Positions 38,505-48,697 are shown, counted from the first letter of the stretch. The stretch: DNA of 63,750 nucleotides from Candidatus Pelagibacter sp. TMED118 (GCA_002170205.2 NHFT02000007.1:13996-77745), one strand, 5' to 3'. The notes: generated by a model from the sequence alone, not told the origin. Numbers and translations are program-made.

Positions 38505-38929
38505 TTTTTAGATTTAAAATCTATTCCATATTCTGATCTTGGTCCTTTCCTTAATCCAAAAGGTCCTGATATAAAAAGAGTCATCGGTCTGGTTCCAGGT
38601 TTTAAATCAACTCGATGATATGTATTAGCCGATCTAAAACCTACGTATCCTGGTTTTCTCCAGTATTTACCGGTATTAAGCGTTTCCCAATATCCATCTT
38701 TTAAAATTATTGTAATAAATGGAAATAAGTGATTATGCACACCCTCTCCATGATCATTATCAAGCATTTCATGGATAAGAATATTAAATGGAAACCATTT
38801 TGGTCTATGTCTAAAAATCAAGTAATATCTATTCATCCATGGTTTTGCTTTATCAAATTTTGGATGTGATGGACCTCTGTCATAAACTACTTTTTTTCTT
38901 CCAATTTTTGATAAAAATCTTAACAACAT
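38501..38929 (-). CDS. Cupin-like protein of unknown function
   Basis: A 142-residue protein with a cupin-like beta-barrel. The motif HEMLDNDHGEGVHNHLFPF (about 50-68) supplies the metal-type histidines, followed by ILKDGYWET and, later, NTYHRVDL as the second cupin motif with His. The substrate is unknown. It sits between bamB and yjbQ, with overlaps on both sides, a constant-looking arrangement but without functional clue. Confidence 0.75.
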   Translation of the reverse strand: MLLRFLSKIGRKKVVYDRGPSHPKFDKAKPWMNRYYLIFRHRPKWFPFNILIHEMLDNDHGEGVHNHLFPFITIILKDGYWETLNTGKYWRKPGYVGFRSANTYHRVDLKPGTRPMTLFISGPFGLRKGPRSEYGIDFKSKK

Positions 38930-40230
38930 TAATTAAATTTTTTTATTACATTATCAGATACAATATACATTTGTTTTTTTAAAATTACCGGTCTTGATAT
39001 ATAATTGTTGTCAACTTTAATCAGATTTTCAACTTTTCCATTAATAACCTTGATTTTTAGCAGGTTCCCATCACTTAAAGTTAAGTACAAATTATTTTTA
39101 GCGATTACAAATCCAGAGGGTTCAAATTTTTTTTTTTGATATTTTTTTAAATTTTTAGTGATTAATGTAGATCTTAGAATATTCCCAGTATTTTTGTCCA
39201 TAATTACTAGATAACCATTCATAGATATAGTAAATATTAATTTTTCAATAATCGCTGGTCTTACAGTAGAACTAATATTTTGTGTCCACATTATTATTCC
39301 ATTATTAGCATCGACTTGTATTAATTCGTTCTTATTATTTGATAGATATATTTTTTTATCATTTAGAACTAAATCAGAAAATACAACTGTAAAACTATCC
39401 TCAATAATTGAACTTGATTGTGTGGGTGTTTGCCATAACAAGTTTCCGTTATTTAAACTTAGAGCAGTGATTTCTCCTATAGAATTTATGAAAAAAATTT
39501 TCTCCCCATCTGAGACTATTGAAAGTGCTCTTTTGGATTTTATGAAAGAAGATTGACTTTCATACTTCCAAACTTCTTTACCATTTTCGATTGAATAACA
39601 CCTAAATATATTATCAAAATCAATAGAAAAAAAATAATTATTCACAATTTTTATTTGCGAATTAAATAAAGATGAATTTTTTTTTTTCCACAAGATTTCG
39701 CCGCTATTACCATCTACTAAAAAATAATTGGATAAATTATCAGTTACAATAATTTTCCCTTTCGAATAAGAAATATTTAAAATAGGATTTAATTTCTTTT
39801 CTTTTTTAGTATAAAGGTTTTTTTTCCAAATTAGTCTTAGGTTTTTATTCAATTTAAATATATTTCCTTTACCATCGAAAAATATTAATTCGTCATTTTC
39901 GGTTATTGTGATCTGTGAATTAATTAAATTAAAACGAGCAATTTTAGAAAACTTATATTTTGATATTTGATCTAATACCCCATCGTAATTTAGTATTTGA
40001 TTATTATTAGTCAAATTATTGTTAAAACTTGATAAATCATAATTATTCTTTAAAGCTATTTTTACATTTGGATTAAATTCTTTATTTAAGGTCTTTCGTT
40101 TTTCAAACAAAATTTTTTCTTGAGATTTAATATTTTTTTTTTCTTTTACTTCTGACCACATTCCTGATTTACTATCCATAGAGCAATTGTTCAAAAATAA
40201 AATTAATATTAATAATACTAACTTAATCAC
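38929..40230 (-). CDS. bamB: BamB-like PQQ-propeller lipoprotein
   Basis: A 433-residue lipoprotein: signal LVLLILILF and lipobox LNNC (Cys about 16). The rest is an eight-blade-type propeller with repeats such as GEILWKK, GKEVWKYE, GNLLWQTP, GIIMWTQN and GNILRS, each near the end of a blade, which is the PQQ/BamB repeat. In the BAM complex it helps fold outer-membrane proteins. It overlaps the YfgM-like gene by 8 bases, the usual bacterial pairing. Confidence 0.88.
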   Translation of the reverse strand: MIKLVLLILILFLNNCSMDSKSGMWSEVKEKKNIKSQEKILFEKRKTLNKEFNPNVKIALKNNYDLSSFNNNLTNNNQILNYDGVLDQISKYKFSKIARFNLINSQITITENDELIFFDGKGNIFKLNKNLRLIWKKNLYTKKEKKLNPILNISYSKGKIIVTDNLSNYFLVDGNSGEILWKKKNSSLFNSQIKIVNNYFFSIDFDNIFRCYSIENGKEVWKYESQSSFIKSKRALSIVSDGEKIFFINSIGEITALSLNNGNLLWQTPTQSSSIIEDSFTVVFSDLVLNDKKIYLSNNKNELIQVDANNGIIMWTQNISSTVRPAIIEKLIFTISMNGYLVIMDKNTGNILRSTLITKNLKKYQKKKFEPSGFVIAKNNLYLTLSDGNLLKIKVINGKVENLIKVDNNYISRPVILKKQMYIVSDNVIKKFN

Positions 40231-40870
40231 TAAAATCTCTTTGTAATCTTTTTTGGGCTTCTATCCTAATTTCTGAATTAGTTAAATTCATGGACAATAT
40301 TTTATCAAAAAACTCTTTTGATTTTGTCATTTCATCTTTTGAAAAATAATATTCTGCTAATAAATAATAACTATGAGACTGCCATATATTTTCTTTTTGA
40401 AATAAAGGATCTAAAATTTCTAATATCTTATTTTCCTCAACAAAATTAGCGTTAAATACTGCCTTTTTATATATATTTAAATACTTCATATCTTTTGTAA
40501 GGTCTGTTTCATTTATTATTACATCAAATAAATTATTCATTTCCTCTAAAGAGTTTTCTAAATTATTTTCAATAATAAAATATAAGGCTAGTGGAGAGTA
40601 TGTTTTATCTTTAGTATTAACTATATCTTTCATAATTTGATTTACTTCAGAAGAGTTATTTTTTTCATAATCTAAAGTTGCTAAATTAAATTTATCAGCT
40701 ATCTGCTCTTTTTCACTTAGCTTGTAAGAATTATACCCAAAATACAGTAAAAGTAACAAAATTATTGTTAAAAAAAATGAAATAATTTTATATCTATGTT
40801 TAAGCAAAAATAATTTGATTCTTTCTTTGCGTGTTTCATTATTTATTATATTTATTTCCTGGTCTTCCAT
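40223..40870 (-). CDS. YfgM-like single-span membrane protein with TPR-like domain
   Basis: A 215-residue protein with a cytoplasmic start, one transmembrane helix (about 30-48, IISFFLTIILLLLLYFGY) and a helical periplasmic domain in which SYYLLAEYYFSKDEMTKSKEFFDKIL matches a TPR unit. This is the YfgM/TPR_21 layout, which works with the translocon and lies beside bamB in many genomes. It lies between acnA (2-base gap) and bamB (overlap). Confidence 0.82.
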   Translation of the reverse strand: MEDQEINIINNETRKERIKLFLLKHRYKIISFFLTIILLLLLYFGYNSYKLSEKEQIADKFNLATLDYEKNNSSEVNQIMKDIVNTKDKTYSPLALYFIIENNLENSLEEMNNLFDVIINETDLTKDMKYLNIYKKAVFNANFVEENKILEILDPLFQKENIWQSHSYYLLAEYYFSKDEMTKSKEFFDKILSMNLTNSEIRIEAQKRLQRDFSD

Positions 40871-40872
40871 AA

Positions 40873-43542
40873 TTAAATCATGTTTCTAAGAACATATTGA
40901 AGTATCCCACCATTTTTATAATATTCGAGCTCATTTTTAGTATCTATCCTACAAAGAGTTTCTATTATTTTAATTTCACCCGAGTTATATTTTATTTCGA
41001 TCTTGACTGTTGTTGAAGGATTTAAACCCTTTTTTATATTTAAGATTGTAATTAATTCAGATCCTTTCAAATTTAAATTTTGCCAATTAATTCCGTTTAC
41101 AAATTGCAGAGGCAATATACCCATTCCAATTAAATTAGATCTGTGAATTCTCTCAAAGCTTTCGGCTATTACAACCTTAACTCCTAATAACTTAGTTCCT
41201 TTCGCAGCCCAGTCTCTTGAGGAACCCGTACCGTATTCTTTTCCACCAATAACAATTAAATCAGTGCCTCGTTTTTTATACTCAACTACAGCATCATAAA
41301 CTGACATAACTTTATTTTCAGGATAAAGAGTTGTATACCCCCCCTCCGTTCCTGGAGCCATTTCATTTTTAATTCTAATGTTCGCAAACGTTCCTCTCAT
41401 CATAACTTCATGATTTCCCCTTCTTGATCCATACGAATTATAGTCTTTTGGAAGTATCTGATGTTTCATAAAATAATCCCCTGTAGGGCTATCTTTTTGT
41501 ATCGAGCCAGCTGGTGATATATGATCGGTGGTTACCATATCACCTAAAATTAAAAGTGGTCTTGCGTCTTTAATTTCTTTAAATCCTTCAGGTTCATCAG
41601 ATAAATTATCAAAAAAAGGTGGTTTTTTAACATACGTAGATTCCCGATTCCAATTATAAATACTAGATTTTTCTGTCTTTATATTTTGCCATTGCGTTGG
41701 ACCCTCTGAGACATTTGAATATCTTTTTATGAACATTTCTGCGCTTAGAGAGGCATTTAAAGTTTGTTCTATTTCTCTATTTGATGGCCAGATGTCTTTT
41801 AAATATATTTTATTTTGATTTTTACCAGTTCCTATTGGATCTTTATGTATATCGATTTCCATATGCCCAGCCAAAGCATATGCAACTACAAGCGGAGGTG
41901 ATGCTAAAAAATTTGCTTTAATATGTGGCGAAATACGTCCCTCAAAATTTCTATTACCTGATAATATAGAAACCGTATAAAGGTTTTCTTTTTCGATCGC
42001 ATGAACTATTTCCTCAGGTAATGGACCTGAATTACCAATACATGTTGTACATCCATAACCAACTAAATTAAATCCCAAATCATCTAAATACTTATTTAAA
42101 CCAGCTTTCTCTAGGTAGTCAGTAACAACTTGGGATCCTGGTGCTAAGGATGTCTTAACCCAAGGTTTCGATTTAAGACCAAGCTCTACAGCTTTTTTTG
42201 CCAATAAACCTGCACCAATTAAAACATTTGGATTTGATGTATTGGTACAAGAAGTGATAGCTGCAATTAATATCGATCCATCAGAAATTTCGTAATCAGT
42301 GCCCTCTACCTTCGAGATTTTTTTTTTTACTCTTTTGGTTGTGGATGTAAAAACTTTCTTGAAATTTTTACTAGCATCACTCAGTAGAACTTTATCCTGC
42401 GGCCTTTTCGGACCCGAGATTGTTGGAACAATTGATGACATATCTAAAGATATTTTATCGGTAAACTCAATCTCCTCAGATGACCACAAACCTTGCTCTT
42501 TTGCATATGTTTCGACAATTTTTATAATTGCTTTGTCTCTGCCTGAAAATTCTAAGTATTTTAATGTTTCTTCATCTACTGGAAAAAAGCCACATGTTGC
42601 ACCGTATTCAGGAGCCATATTTGCTATAGTTGCTCTATCAGCTAAAGTTAAATTTTTTAAACCCGTACCATAAAACTCAACAAATTTTCCAACTACGCCT
42701 TTGTCTCTCAACATTTTAACAACAGTCAAGACTAAATCGGTAGCTGTTGTGCCTTCTGGCATTTTATTTGTTAAATTAAATCCAATAACTTCTGGTATTA
42801 ACATTGAAATTGGTTGTCCTAGCATACCCGCTTCTGCCTCAATGCCACCTACACCCCATCCTAAAACTGATAGACCATTTACCATTGTTGTATGGCTATC
42901 AGTACCAACTAGAGTGTCAGGAAATAAATATTTTGTACCTTTGTATTCTTCACTCCAAACCACTTTAGACAAATATTCAAGATTAACTTGATGACATATG
43001 CCTGTGCCTGGAGGAACTATTCTAAAATTATTAAAAGCCTGCTGTCCCCACTTTAGAAAAGAATATCTCTCACCATTCCTTTCAAACTCAATATCGACAT
43101 TTTTATCAAAAGAATCTTTTTTTGCAAATTTATCAACCTGAACAGAATGGTCTATTACTAGATCGACGGTAGATAATGGATTAATACTATTAGGATCCTT
43201 TTTTTTTTCTTTAACTGCTTCTCTCATAGCTGCAAGATCTGCGACAGCTGGAATACCAGTATAATCTTGTAGTAAAACTCTTGCAGGTCTATAAGCAATT
43301 TCAGTATTTGATTTTTTTTTAACTAACCAGTTATGAACTGCCTGAATTTGTGATTTTGTTACTGATAGGTCGTCTTCATATCTTAATAAATTTTCTAATA
43401 ACACTTTTAAAGATTTAGGTAGTTTAGAAACGCCTTCTAATCCGTTTTTTTCTGCTTCATTAATTGAGTAATATTTATAATCGTCGCCATTAACACTTAT
43501 TGTTTTTAATGATTTATATGAGTTTTTATTTCCTGGTTTCAT
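40873..43542 (-). CDS. acnA: Aconitate hydratase
   Basis: An 889-residue aconitase A of the TCA cycle. I use the ATG at 43542; a longer frame to 43605 would run into the LysE gene. Cluster cysteines appear in ITSCTNTSNP (about 434) and YGCTTCIGNSG (about 500 and 503), and the C-terminal swivel domain has YGSRRGNHEVMMRGTFAN, KEYGTGSSRDWAAKG and IAESFERIHRSNLIGMG. It needs a [4Fe-4S] cluster, presumably supplied by the suf genes. Confidence 0.97.
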   Translation of the reverse strand: MKPGNKNSYKSLKTISVNGDDYKYYSINEAEKNGLEGVSKLPKSLKVLLENLLRYEDDLSVTKSQIQAVHNWLVKKKSNTEIAYRPARVLLQDYTGIPAVADLAAMREAVKEKKKDPNSINPLSTVDLVIDHSVQVDKFAKKDSFDKNVDIEFERNGERYSFLKWGQQAFNNFRIVPPGTGICHQVNLEYLSKVVWSEEYKGTKYLFPDTLVGTDSHTTMVNGLSVLGWGVGGIEAEAGMLGQPISMLIPEVIGFNLTNKMPEGTTATDLVLTVVKMLRDKGVVGKFVEFYGTGLKNLTLADRATIANMAPEYGATCGFFPVDEETLKYLEFSGRDKAIIKIVETYAKEQGLWSSEEIEFTDKISLDMSSIVPTISGPKRPQDKVLLSDASKNFKKVFTSTTKRVKKKISKVEGTDYEISDGSILIAAITSCTNTSNPNVLIGAGLLAKKAVELGLKSKPWVKTSLAPGSQVVTDYLEKAGLNKYLDDLGFNLVGYGCTTCIGNSGPLPEEIVHAIEKENLYTVSILSGNRNFEGRISPHIKANFLASPPLVVAYALAGHMEIDIHKDPIGTGKNQNKIYLKDIWPSNREIEQTLNASLSAEMFIKRYSNVSEGPTQWQNIKTEKSSIYNWNRESTYVKKPPFFDNLSDEPEGFKEIKDARPLLILGDMVTTDHISPAGSIQKDSPTGDYFMKHQILPKDYNSYGSRRGNHEVMMRGTFANIRIKNEMAPGTEGGYTTLYPENKVMSVYDAVVEYKKRGTDLIVIGGKEYGTGSSRDWAAKGTKLLGVKVVIAESFERIHRSNLIGMGILPLQFVNGINWQNLNLKGSELITILNIKKGLNPSTTVKIEIKYNSGEIKIIETLCRIDTKNELEYYKNGGILQYVLRNMI

Positions 43543-43544
43543 AA

Positions 43545-44135
43545 TTAATAATAAAATGTTGCTATACAACTTAACAGAAGAATTGACATAGCATAATTGA
43601 ACCACTTTATAAATTTTTCATTTGTCGCAAATTTCCTTAAAAATTTGCCTATGAGGGTCCAAAAATTGATACTAATTAATGCGCATAGGAAAGAAACACC
43701 TATTACCCACATGGAATGGTTAATGAAGTTTGATCCTTTCTCAACATAGGTAGAAACGCATATAATTGCTACTATAACCCCTTTGGGGTTTAAAAATTGA
43801 AATAAGAAAGTTTCGATAAACTTTACAGGATTTTTTTTTTTATCTTCATTAATGCTACTTAAAAATGCTATTTTATAAGCAAGATAAATTAAGAAAATTG
43901 AACCGGATACTTTGAGTACACTTTGAAGAAGAGGATATATTTTGAATATATTTATTAATCCAAAATTTAAAATACTTACCATCAGAGTAAACCCAAATAT
44001 TACTCCTAATATATGAGGTAATGTTCTTAAAATTCCAAAGTTAAAAGCTGAATAAGATGCAACTATATTATTTGGACCTGGCGAACAACCGGTTCCTAAC
44101 ATAAATAGAAAAAGAGATAAAAGTTCAGGGTGCAT
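43545..44135 (-). CDS. LysE/RhtB-family amino-acid exporter
   Basis: A 196-residue membrane protein with about six helices. The N-terminal LFMLGTGCSPGPNNIVASYSAFNFG and LRTLPHILGVIFGF follow the LysE family start (GxxPGPN), and FLNPKGVIVAI gives the second conserved loop. Substrate is unknown. It is packed between csaA and acnA with 2-4 base gaps. Confidence 0.9.
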   Translation of the reverse strand: MHPELLSLFLFMLGTGCSPGPNNIVASYSAFNFGILRTLPHILGVIFGFTLMVSILNFGLINIFKIYPLLQSVLKVSGSIFLIYLAYKIAFLSSINEDKKKNPVKFIETFLFQFLNPKGVIVAIICVSTYVEKGSNFINHSMWVIGVSFLCALISINFWTLIGKFLRKFATNEKFIKWFNYAMSILLLSCIATFYY

Positions 44136-44139
44136 TATT

Positions 44140-44481
44140 TTACGCTATTGGTAATCCATTTTCAGCTTTTTGAGAAGGGTGAACTAATGTAACTTTACCT
44201 TCGCTGTCTATCGATCCTAAAATCAGTACCTGAGATACGATACCCGCAATATTTTTTTCTGGAAAATTACAAACACCAATAACTTGTTTTCCGATTAAAT
44301 TATCTTTGTTGTAAAAATGTGTTATTTGCGCGGAAGATTTCTTAACTCCGATTTCTTTTCCAAAATCAACTTTTAATACAAGAGATGGTTTTCTAGCTTT
44401 TTCATTTTTTTCAACTGAAATTACTGTGCCTAAACGTATATCTATCTTATTAAATTCATCGTAGGTTATTTGTTCTTTCAT
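44140..44481 (-). CDS. csaA: CsaA tRNA-binding-domain protein
   Basis: A 113-residue CsaA protein: an EMAP/OB-fold tRNA-binding domain with DIRLGTVISVE (14-24), LVLKVDFG, SAQITHFY and VIGVCNFPEKNIAG. In Bacillus it was described as a chaperone with secretion-related activity; its role in other bacteria is unclear. It has the family length. Confidence 0.9.
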   Translation of the reverse strand: MKEQITYDEFNKIDIRLGTVISVEKNEKARKPSLVLKVDFGKEIGVKKSSAQITHFYNKDNLIGKQVIGVCNFPEKNIAGIVSQVLILGSIDSEGKVTLVHPSQKAENGLPIA

Positions 44482-44503
44482 AATAATAATATATAATTAA
44501 TTT

Positions 44504-45688
44504 GTGGAAAATATAGATAGCAAATTATACGAAAAATCAATAAAGATTCTTAGAGATCTTATTGAATTTAAAACAATTTCAGGAGAAAATAATTCATCTC
44601 TCATAAACTATTGTGAAAATATTCTAAAAAGTCATGGTGCAACCTCATTTAAGGTTTTTGATGAGGACAAAAAAAGAATAAATCTTTTTGCAACATTGAA
44701 AGCAAAAAAGTCTAATGGAATAGAACCAATAATTTTATCTGGACATACAGATGTAGTGCCTGTTTCAAAAGGTTGGTCTACCGATCCTTTTAAAGCAGAA
44801 ATAAAAGGAAATAAATTATTTGGAAGAGGATCCTGTGACATGAAAGGTTTCTTAGCATGCTCTTTAGCTTTTGCTGAAGTTTTTTCAAAATCAAATCTTA
44901 CAAGAGATATTCATTTTTCTCTTACATTTGATGAAGAGACTGCATGTATTGGGGCGCCTCTTTTAATTAAAGAATTAAAAAAAAGAAATATAACAAATGG
45001 AATTTGTATAGTGGGTGAGCCTACAAAAATGAAAATTATAGACTCACATAAGGGTTGTTATGAATACACGACATACTTCGAAGGTCTTGCGGGACATAGC
45101 TCTAAACCTGATGAAGGTGTTAATGCTGCAGAGTTTGCTACAAAATACGTAAATAAGCTTATGTTGTTAAGAAAAAATTTAGAAAGTAGACAGCCTGAAA
45201 ATTCTATATTTGATCCTCCATATTCAACCTTATCTATCGGAGGAATATTTGGAGGAATAGCTCACAATGTAATTGCTGACAAGTGTCAAGTTAATTGGGA
45301 GACAAGACCAGTAAACAAGGAAGATGGTTTATTTTTAAATAAAGAAATAGATGATTATGCAAGTAATCATTTACTTCCTGAAATGAAAAAAATTTATCCA
45401 CATGCATTAATTAAAAAAAAAATAATTGGTGAGATAATTGGATTTAATCGAGTAAATGACTCAAAAGCTTGTGAGTTTGTCTCAAGTATTACTGGAGATA
45501 ATTCAAGAGAGGTTGTATCTTTTGGAACAGAAGCTGGATTGTTTCAAGAACTAGGAATTAGCACAGTTGTATGTGGACCTGGTTCAATTGAACAAGCACA
45601 TAAAACAAACGAGTTTATTGAGTTGAGTGAGATTAAAAAATGTTTATCTTTCTTAAATGGAGTAAAAAATAAATCTGTAATAAATTAA
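44504..45688 (+). CDS. argE: Acetylornithine deacetylase family peptidase (M20)
   Basis: A 394-residue M20 metallohydrolase, most like ArgE, releasing acetate from N-acetylornithine. LSGHTDVVPVSKGWSTDPF (about 78-96) and GRGSCDMKGFLA contain zinc ligands; FDEETACIGAP has the general-base Glu, then GEPTKMKIIDSHKG and a C-terminal AHKTNEF. The start is GTG at 44504; no ATG lies near. Other M20 substrates cannot be excluded. It converges on the aldehyde dehydrogenase with a 4-base overlap. Confidence 0.87.
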   Translation: MENIDSKLYEKSIKILRDLIEFKTISGENNSSLINYCENILKSHGATSFKVFDEDKKRINLFATLKAKKSNGIEPIILSGHTDVVPVSKGWSTDPFKAEIKGNKLFGRGSCDMKGFLACSLAFAEVFSKSNLTRDIHFSLTFDEETACIGAPLLIKELKKRNITNGICIVGEPTKMKIIDSHKGCYEYTTYFEGLAGHSSKPDEGVNAAEFATKYVNKLMLLRKNLESRQPENSIFDPPYSTLSIGGIFGGIAHNVIADKCQVNWETRPVNKEDGLFLNKEIDDYASNHLLPEMKKIYPHALIKKKIIGEIIGFNRVNDSKACEFVSSITGDNSREVVSFGTEAGLFQELGISTVVCGPGSIEQAHKTNEFIELSEIKKCLSFLNGVKNKSVIN

Positions 45689-47118
45689 CTCCATCCTCCG
45701 ACGGACTTAACCTCTAAAAACTCAAGAAGACCATCCTGTCCTGCTTCTCTGCCTATTCCAGAATGCTTGAAACCTCCAAAAGGAGCATCTACTGCTATCC
45801 CAGCTCCATTTACGTCAACCATTCCTGATCTTAGTTTCCTTGCAACTCTATGAACCTTATCTTGATTTTGTGTCTGAATATAATTTGTCAATCCATAGGA
45901 TGTATCATTTGCTATTGCGATAGCCTCTTCTTCAGTTTCAAATGGTATTACAGACAATACAGGTCCGAAAATTTCTGTTTGTGCAATTTCCATACTGTTT
46001 TTAACATCTGCAAATACAGTAGGTTTCACATAATAACCCTTTTTTAAACCATCTGGTTTTCCTAGTCCTCCAGCGACGAGATTAGCACCCTCGTCTATTC
46101 CTTTTTGTATCAAGCCTTGTATTTTATTAAATTGGGTTTCTGAAATTACCGGACCAATATGGTCCCCTTCTTTTGTTGGATCGCCCACTTTAAAATTATT
46201 TGTAAACTTAATTAATTTATCAATTGTTTCTTTATATATAGATTTTTCGACTAACATCCTAGTAGGAGCATTACAAGATTGACCTGAATTTCTAAAGCAT
46301 CTTGTTGCGCCCCTCTCCACAGCTTCTGGATCAGCATCTTTGAAAACAATATTTGCTCCCTTTCCACCTAATTCCAGACTAACTCTTTTAAAGTCATTGG
46401 CTGCATTTTTTGATATTACAGCACCCGCCCTTGTAGAACCTGTAAACGAAATCATGTCTATGTCTGGATGACTAGTTAATGCATTACCGGTGATTTCACC
46501 ATCACCATTAACTAAATTAAAAACACCTGGAGGAAATTTTGTTTCGTGTATAATTTCAGCAAGTACTATTGACGATAATGGAGCAAGTTCAGAGGGTTTT
46601 AAAACCATAGTACATCCTGCGGATAAAGCAGGAATAACTTTTAAACAAACTTGATTCATAGGCCAATTCCATGGTGTTATAAGAGCGCAAACACCTTTCG
46701 GTTCATATAATATTCTTTGATTTGGAGCATGTTCACCTAGAGCTTTTTCAAATTCGAAATTTTTTAAATATCTTATGAATGATTTCATATGACTTGCACC
46801 AGTCCCTGCTTGGAGTTTTGTTGCAAAATCTTTAGGAGCACCCATTTCCATTGTTATTGAATTTGCAAAATCTGACCATCTTTTTTTATAATTTGCATAC
46901 AAAGTCTCTAATAATTTAATTTTTTCTTCCTTAGGTGTGAATGCCCAATCTTTAAAAGCATCTCTAGCTGACTTAACAGCTATATCTATATCTTCCTTAC
47001 TACCAATTGAAATTACAGCGCAATTTTCTTCATTAGATGGATTTATGACATTAAGATCATTAGGTTTTAGAGGATCTACCCATTGACCATTGATATAAAA
47101 TTTTTTTTTATTTAACAT
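45685..47118 (-). CDS. NAD-dependent aldehyde dehydrogenase (aminobutyraldehyde-type candidate)
   Basis: A 477-residue aldehyde dehydrogenase. I chose the ATG at 47118 because the longer frame (to 47151) invades the agmatinase gene. ITPWNWPMNQ, FTGSTRAG, the ELGGKGANIVF Glu block, the NSGQSCNAPTRM catalytic Cys, EIFGPVLSV and PFGGFKHSGIG are all present. Beside a ureohydrolase, it could oxidise an amino- or guanidino-aldehyde; that is inferred. The gene starts 13 bases after the agmatinase stop. Confidence 0.92.
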   Translation of the reverse strand: MLNKKKFYINGQWVDPLKPNDLNVINPSNEENCAVISIGSKEDIDIAVKSARDAFKDWAFTPKEEKIKLLETLYANYKKRWSDFANSITMEMGAPKDFATKLQAGTGASHMKSFIRYLKNFEFEKALGEHAPNQRILYEPKGVCALITPWNWPMNQVCLKVIPALSAGCTMVLKPSELAPLSSIVLAEIIHETKFPPGVFNLVNGDGEITGNALTSHPDIDMISFTGSTRAGAVISKNAANDFKRVSLELGGKGANIVFKDADPEAVERGATRCFRNSGQSCNAPTRMLVEKSIYKETIDKLIKFTNNFKVGDPTKEGDHIGPVISETQFNKIQGLIQKGIDEGANLVAGGLGKPDGLKKGYYVKPTVFADVKNSMEIAQTEIFGPVLSVIPFETEEEAIAIANDTSYGLTNYIQTQNQDKVHRVARKLRSGMVDVNGAGIAVDAPFGGFKHSGIGREAGQDGLLEFLEVKSVGGWS

Positions 47119-47131
47119 AATAAAAATTATC

Positions 47132-48094
47132 CTATCTTTCTCTTTTTGCAAACAAGTTTATAAGCTCATAAACAATTGTAGCTGCAGCAAGTGAGGTAAC
47201 CTCTGCATGATCATAGGCTGGTGATACTTCGACGACATCCGCTGAAATTAGATTTAATCCTGAAAGACCTCTTAAAACATTAACAATTTCTCTACTTGTC
47301 ATCCCCCCTATTTCTGGGGTCCCTGTTCCCGGAGCAAATGCTGGATCTAAAACATCTATATCAATTGATAGATATAAAGGATTATTACCTACCCTTTTTC
47401 TGATCCTATTTACAATTTTGTCTATACCTTGTGTTTGAAATTCATCACAATGAATAATTTTAAATCCAAATTCTGCATCGTTTTTTAAATCTTCTCTACT
47501 GTAAAGAGGTCCACGTATACCTACATGTAATGAAGCATCATCTAGAAACAAGTTTTCTTCTCTAGCTCTCCTAAAAGGAGTGCCATGAGTGAATGGTGCT
47601 CCAAAATATGTATCCCATGTATCAAGATGAGCATCGAAATGTACTAAAGCTACTGGTCCATTGAATTTTTTATTTACTGCCTTTAATAATGGAAATGCGA
47701 TAGTATGGTCTCCTCCAATGCTAATTAATCCATTAACTTGATCAAGTAATTCATAGGCACCTTTTTCAATTTGTTTGATAGCTTCATCAATTTTAAAAGG
47801 GTTACAAACTATGTCCCCTGCATCAGCAACTTGAATAACTTTGAAAGGCTCTTCGTCATAATTAGGATGGTAATTTGTTCGTAAATGTCTGGATGCTTGT
47901 CTAATACTTTGAGGACCAAATCGAGCTCCTGGCCTAAAGCTAGTTCCAGCATCAAAAGGAATGCCTACTACTGCTATATCACACTTCTCCACATCCCTAA
48001 TTTCTGGTAGTCGAGCAAAGGTCGAGGGACCTGCAAATCTTGGGACTTTAGTTCCATCAAGTGGTTGTATTGTTTTTTTATTTTTATTAGTCAT
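47132..48094 (-). CDS. speB: Agmatinase/ureohydrolase family protein
   Basis: A 320-residue ureohydrolase of the arginase/agmatinase family that removes urea from a guanidino compound. The Mn2 ligands are in SIGGDHTIAFP (His), VHFDAHLDTWD (Asp, His, Asp) and SIDIDVLDPAFAPGTGTPE (two Asp), and the substrate loop is FGAPFTHGTPFRRA. It could act on agmatine, guanidinobutyrate or a related compound; the sequence alone does not decide. It overlaps the DUF3726-like gene by 8 bases and precedes an aldehyde dehydrogenase. Confidence 0.93.
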   Translation of the reverse strand: MTNKNKKTIQPLDGTKVPRFAGPSTFARLPEIRDVEKCDIAVVGIPFDAGTSFRPGARFGPQSIRQASRHLRTNYHPNYDEEPFKVIQVADAGDIVCNPFKIDEAIKQIEKGAYELLDQVNGLISIGGDHTIAFPLLKAVNKKFNGPVALVHFDAHLDTWDTYFGAPFTHGTPFRRAREENLFLDDASLHVGIRGPLYSREDLKNDAEFGFKIIHCDEFQTQGIDKIVNRIRKRVGNNPLYLSIDIDVLDPAFAPGTGTPEIGGMTSREIVNVLRGLSGLNLISADVVEVSPAYDHAEVTSLAAATIVYELINLFAKRER

Positions 48095-48695
48095 TGTCTA
48101 ACAAACCAGCTCCCGCAGCAGAATTTTTTAGACTTTCAGTCTCTGGGACAAATGTGTTCTCAGACAACTTATATAATTCTTTCCACTCTAAATCTGTAAA
48201 TAAATTTTTATTTTTTTCAAATTCAATTGTTAATTCTTTAGCTTTTTTAATATCATGACTTTTATCAATGTTTGTAAAGATAGTTTTATTGCTATTAAGT
48301 ATATATTTTCCATTATTTAAATTTACACTTATTAATTTATTTACGATTTCTGATGATCTGCTTAAAAAAGGAATGATCAATAACGGATAATTTATGTTAA
48401 ATAACTTAATTTCCTTTAACTCCTCAAGATAATTACAATTATCTAAAATACTTATACCTGTATATATCGGACATAACCCGTCATTTGACTTATTTGTTTT
48501 GGCAATATTTTTTAATTTTTTTGGGTGTTTATTTTTTATTTTTTTTAGATATTGATTTAATGTTGAAATTCCTGGAAGACAAAACATTTCAAGAATTCTA
48601 ACTGATTTTCCAATTTCCTCAGAAATTCCCCAAGAAAATCCAGTTGCTTTTGAAGCACGTTTTGCGACAATTTCTATTTCACTAAAAGACATCAT
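48087..48695 (-). CDS. DUF3726-like protein of unknown function
   Basis: A 202-residue protein whose start (SFSEIEIVAKRASKATGFSW, then GISEEIGKSVRILEMFCLPG) matches the DUF3726 family as I recall it. The remainder is diverged and has no catalytic motif I can name. Two adjacent ATGs (48695 and 48692) are possible. They lie only a few bases after a TAG at 48698, which is the true end of the preceding gene if the frameshift proposed there is accepted. It is embedded in the ureohydrolase cluster. Confidence 0.75.
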   Translation of the reverse strand: MMSFSEIEIVAKRASKATGFSWGISEEIGKSVRILEMFCLPGISTLNQYLKKIKNKHPKKLKNIAKTNKSNDGLCPIYTGISILDNCNYLEELKEIKLFNINYPLLIIPFLSRSSEIVNKLISVNLNNGKYILNSNKTIFTNIDKSHDIKKAKELTIEFEKNKNLFTDLEWKELYKLSENTFVPETESLKNSAAGAGLLDND

Positions 48696-48697
48696 AA

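Noticed and set aside
42299..42673. 124-codon plus-strand ORF
   Set aside because: Antisense to the aconitase core, including a cluster-ligand region; shadow.
43543..43605. 21-codon N-terminal extension of aconitase
   Set aside because: It would overlap the LysE-family gene and adds no family sequence; the internal ATG at 43542 gives the normal start.
47119..47151. 11-codon N-terminal extension of the second aldehyde dehydrogenase
   Set aside because: It would invade the 3' end of the ureohydrolase gene; the ATG at 47118 begins the family-typical sequence.
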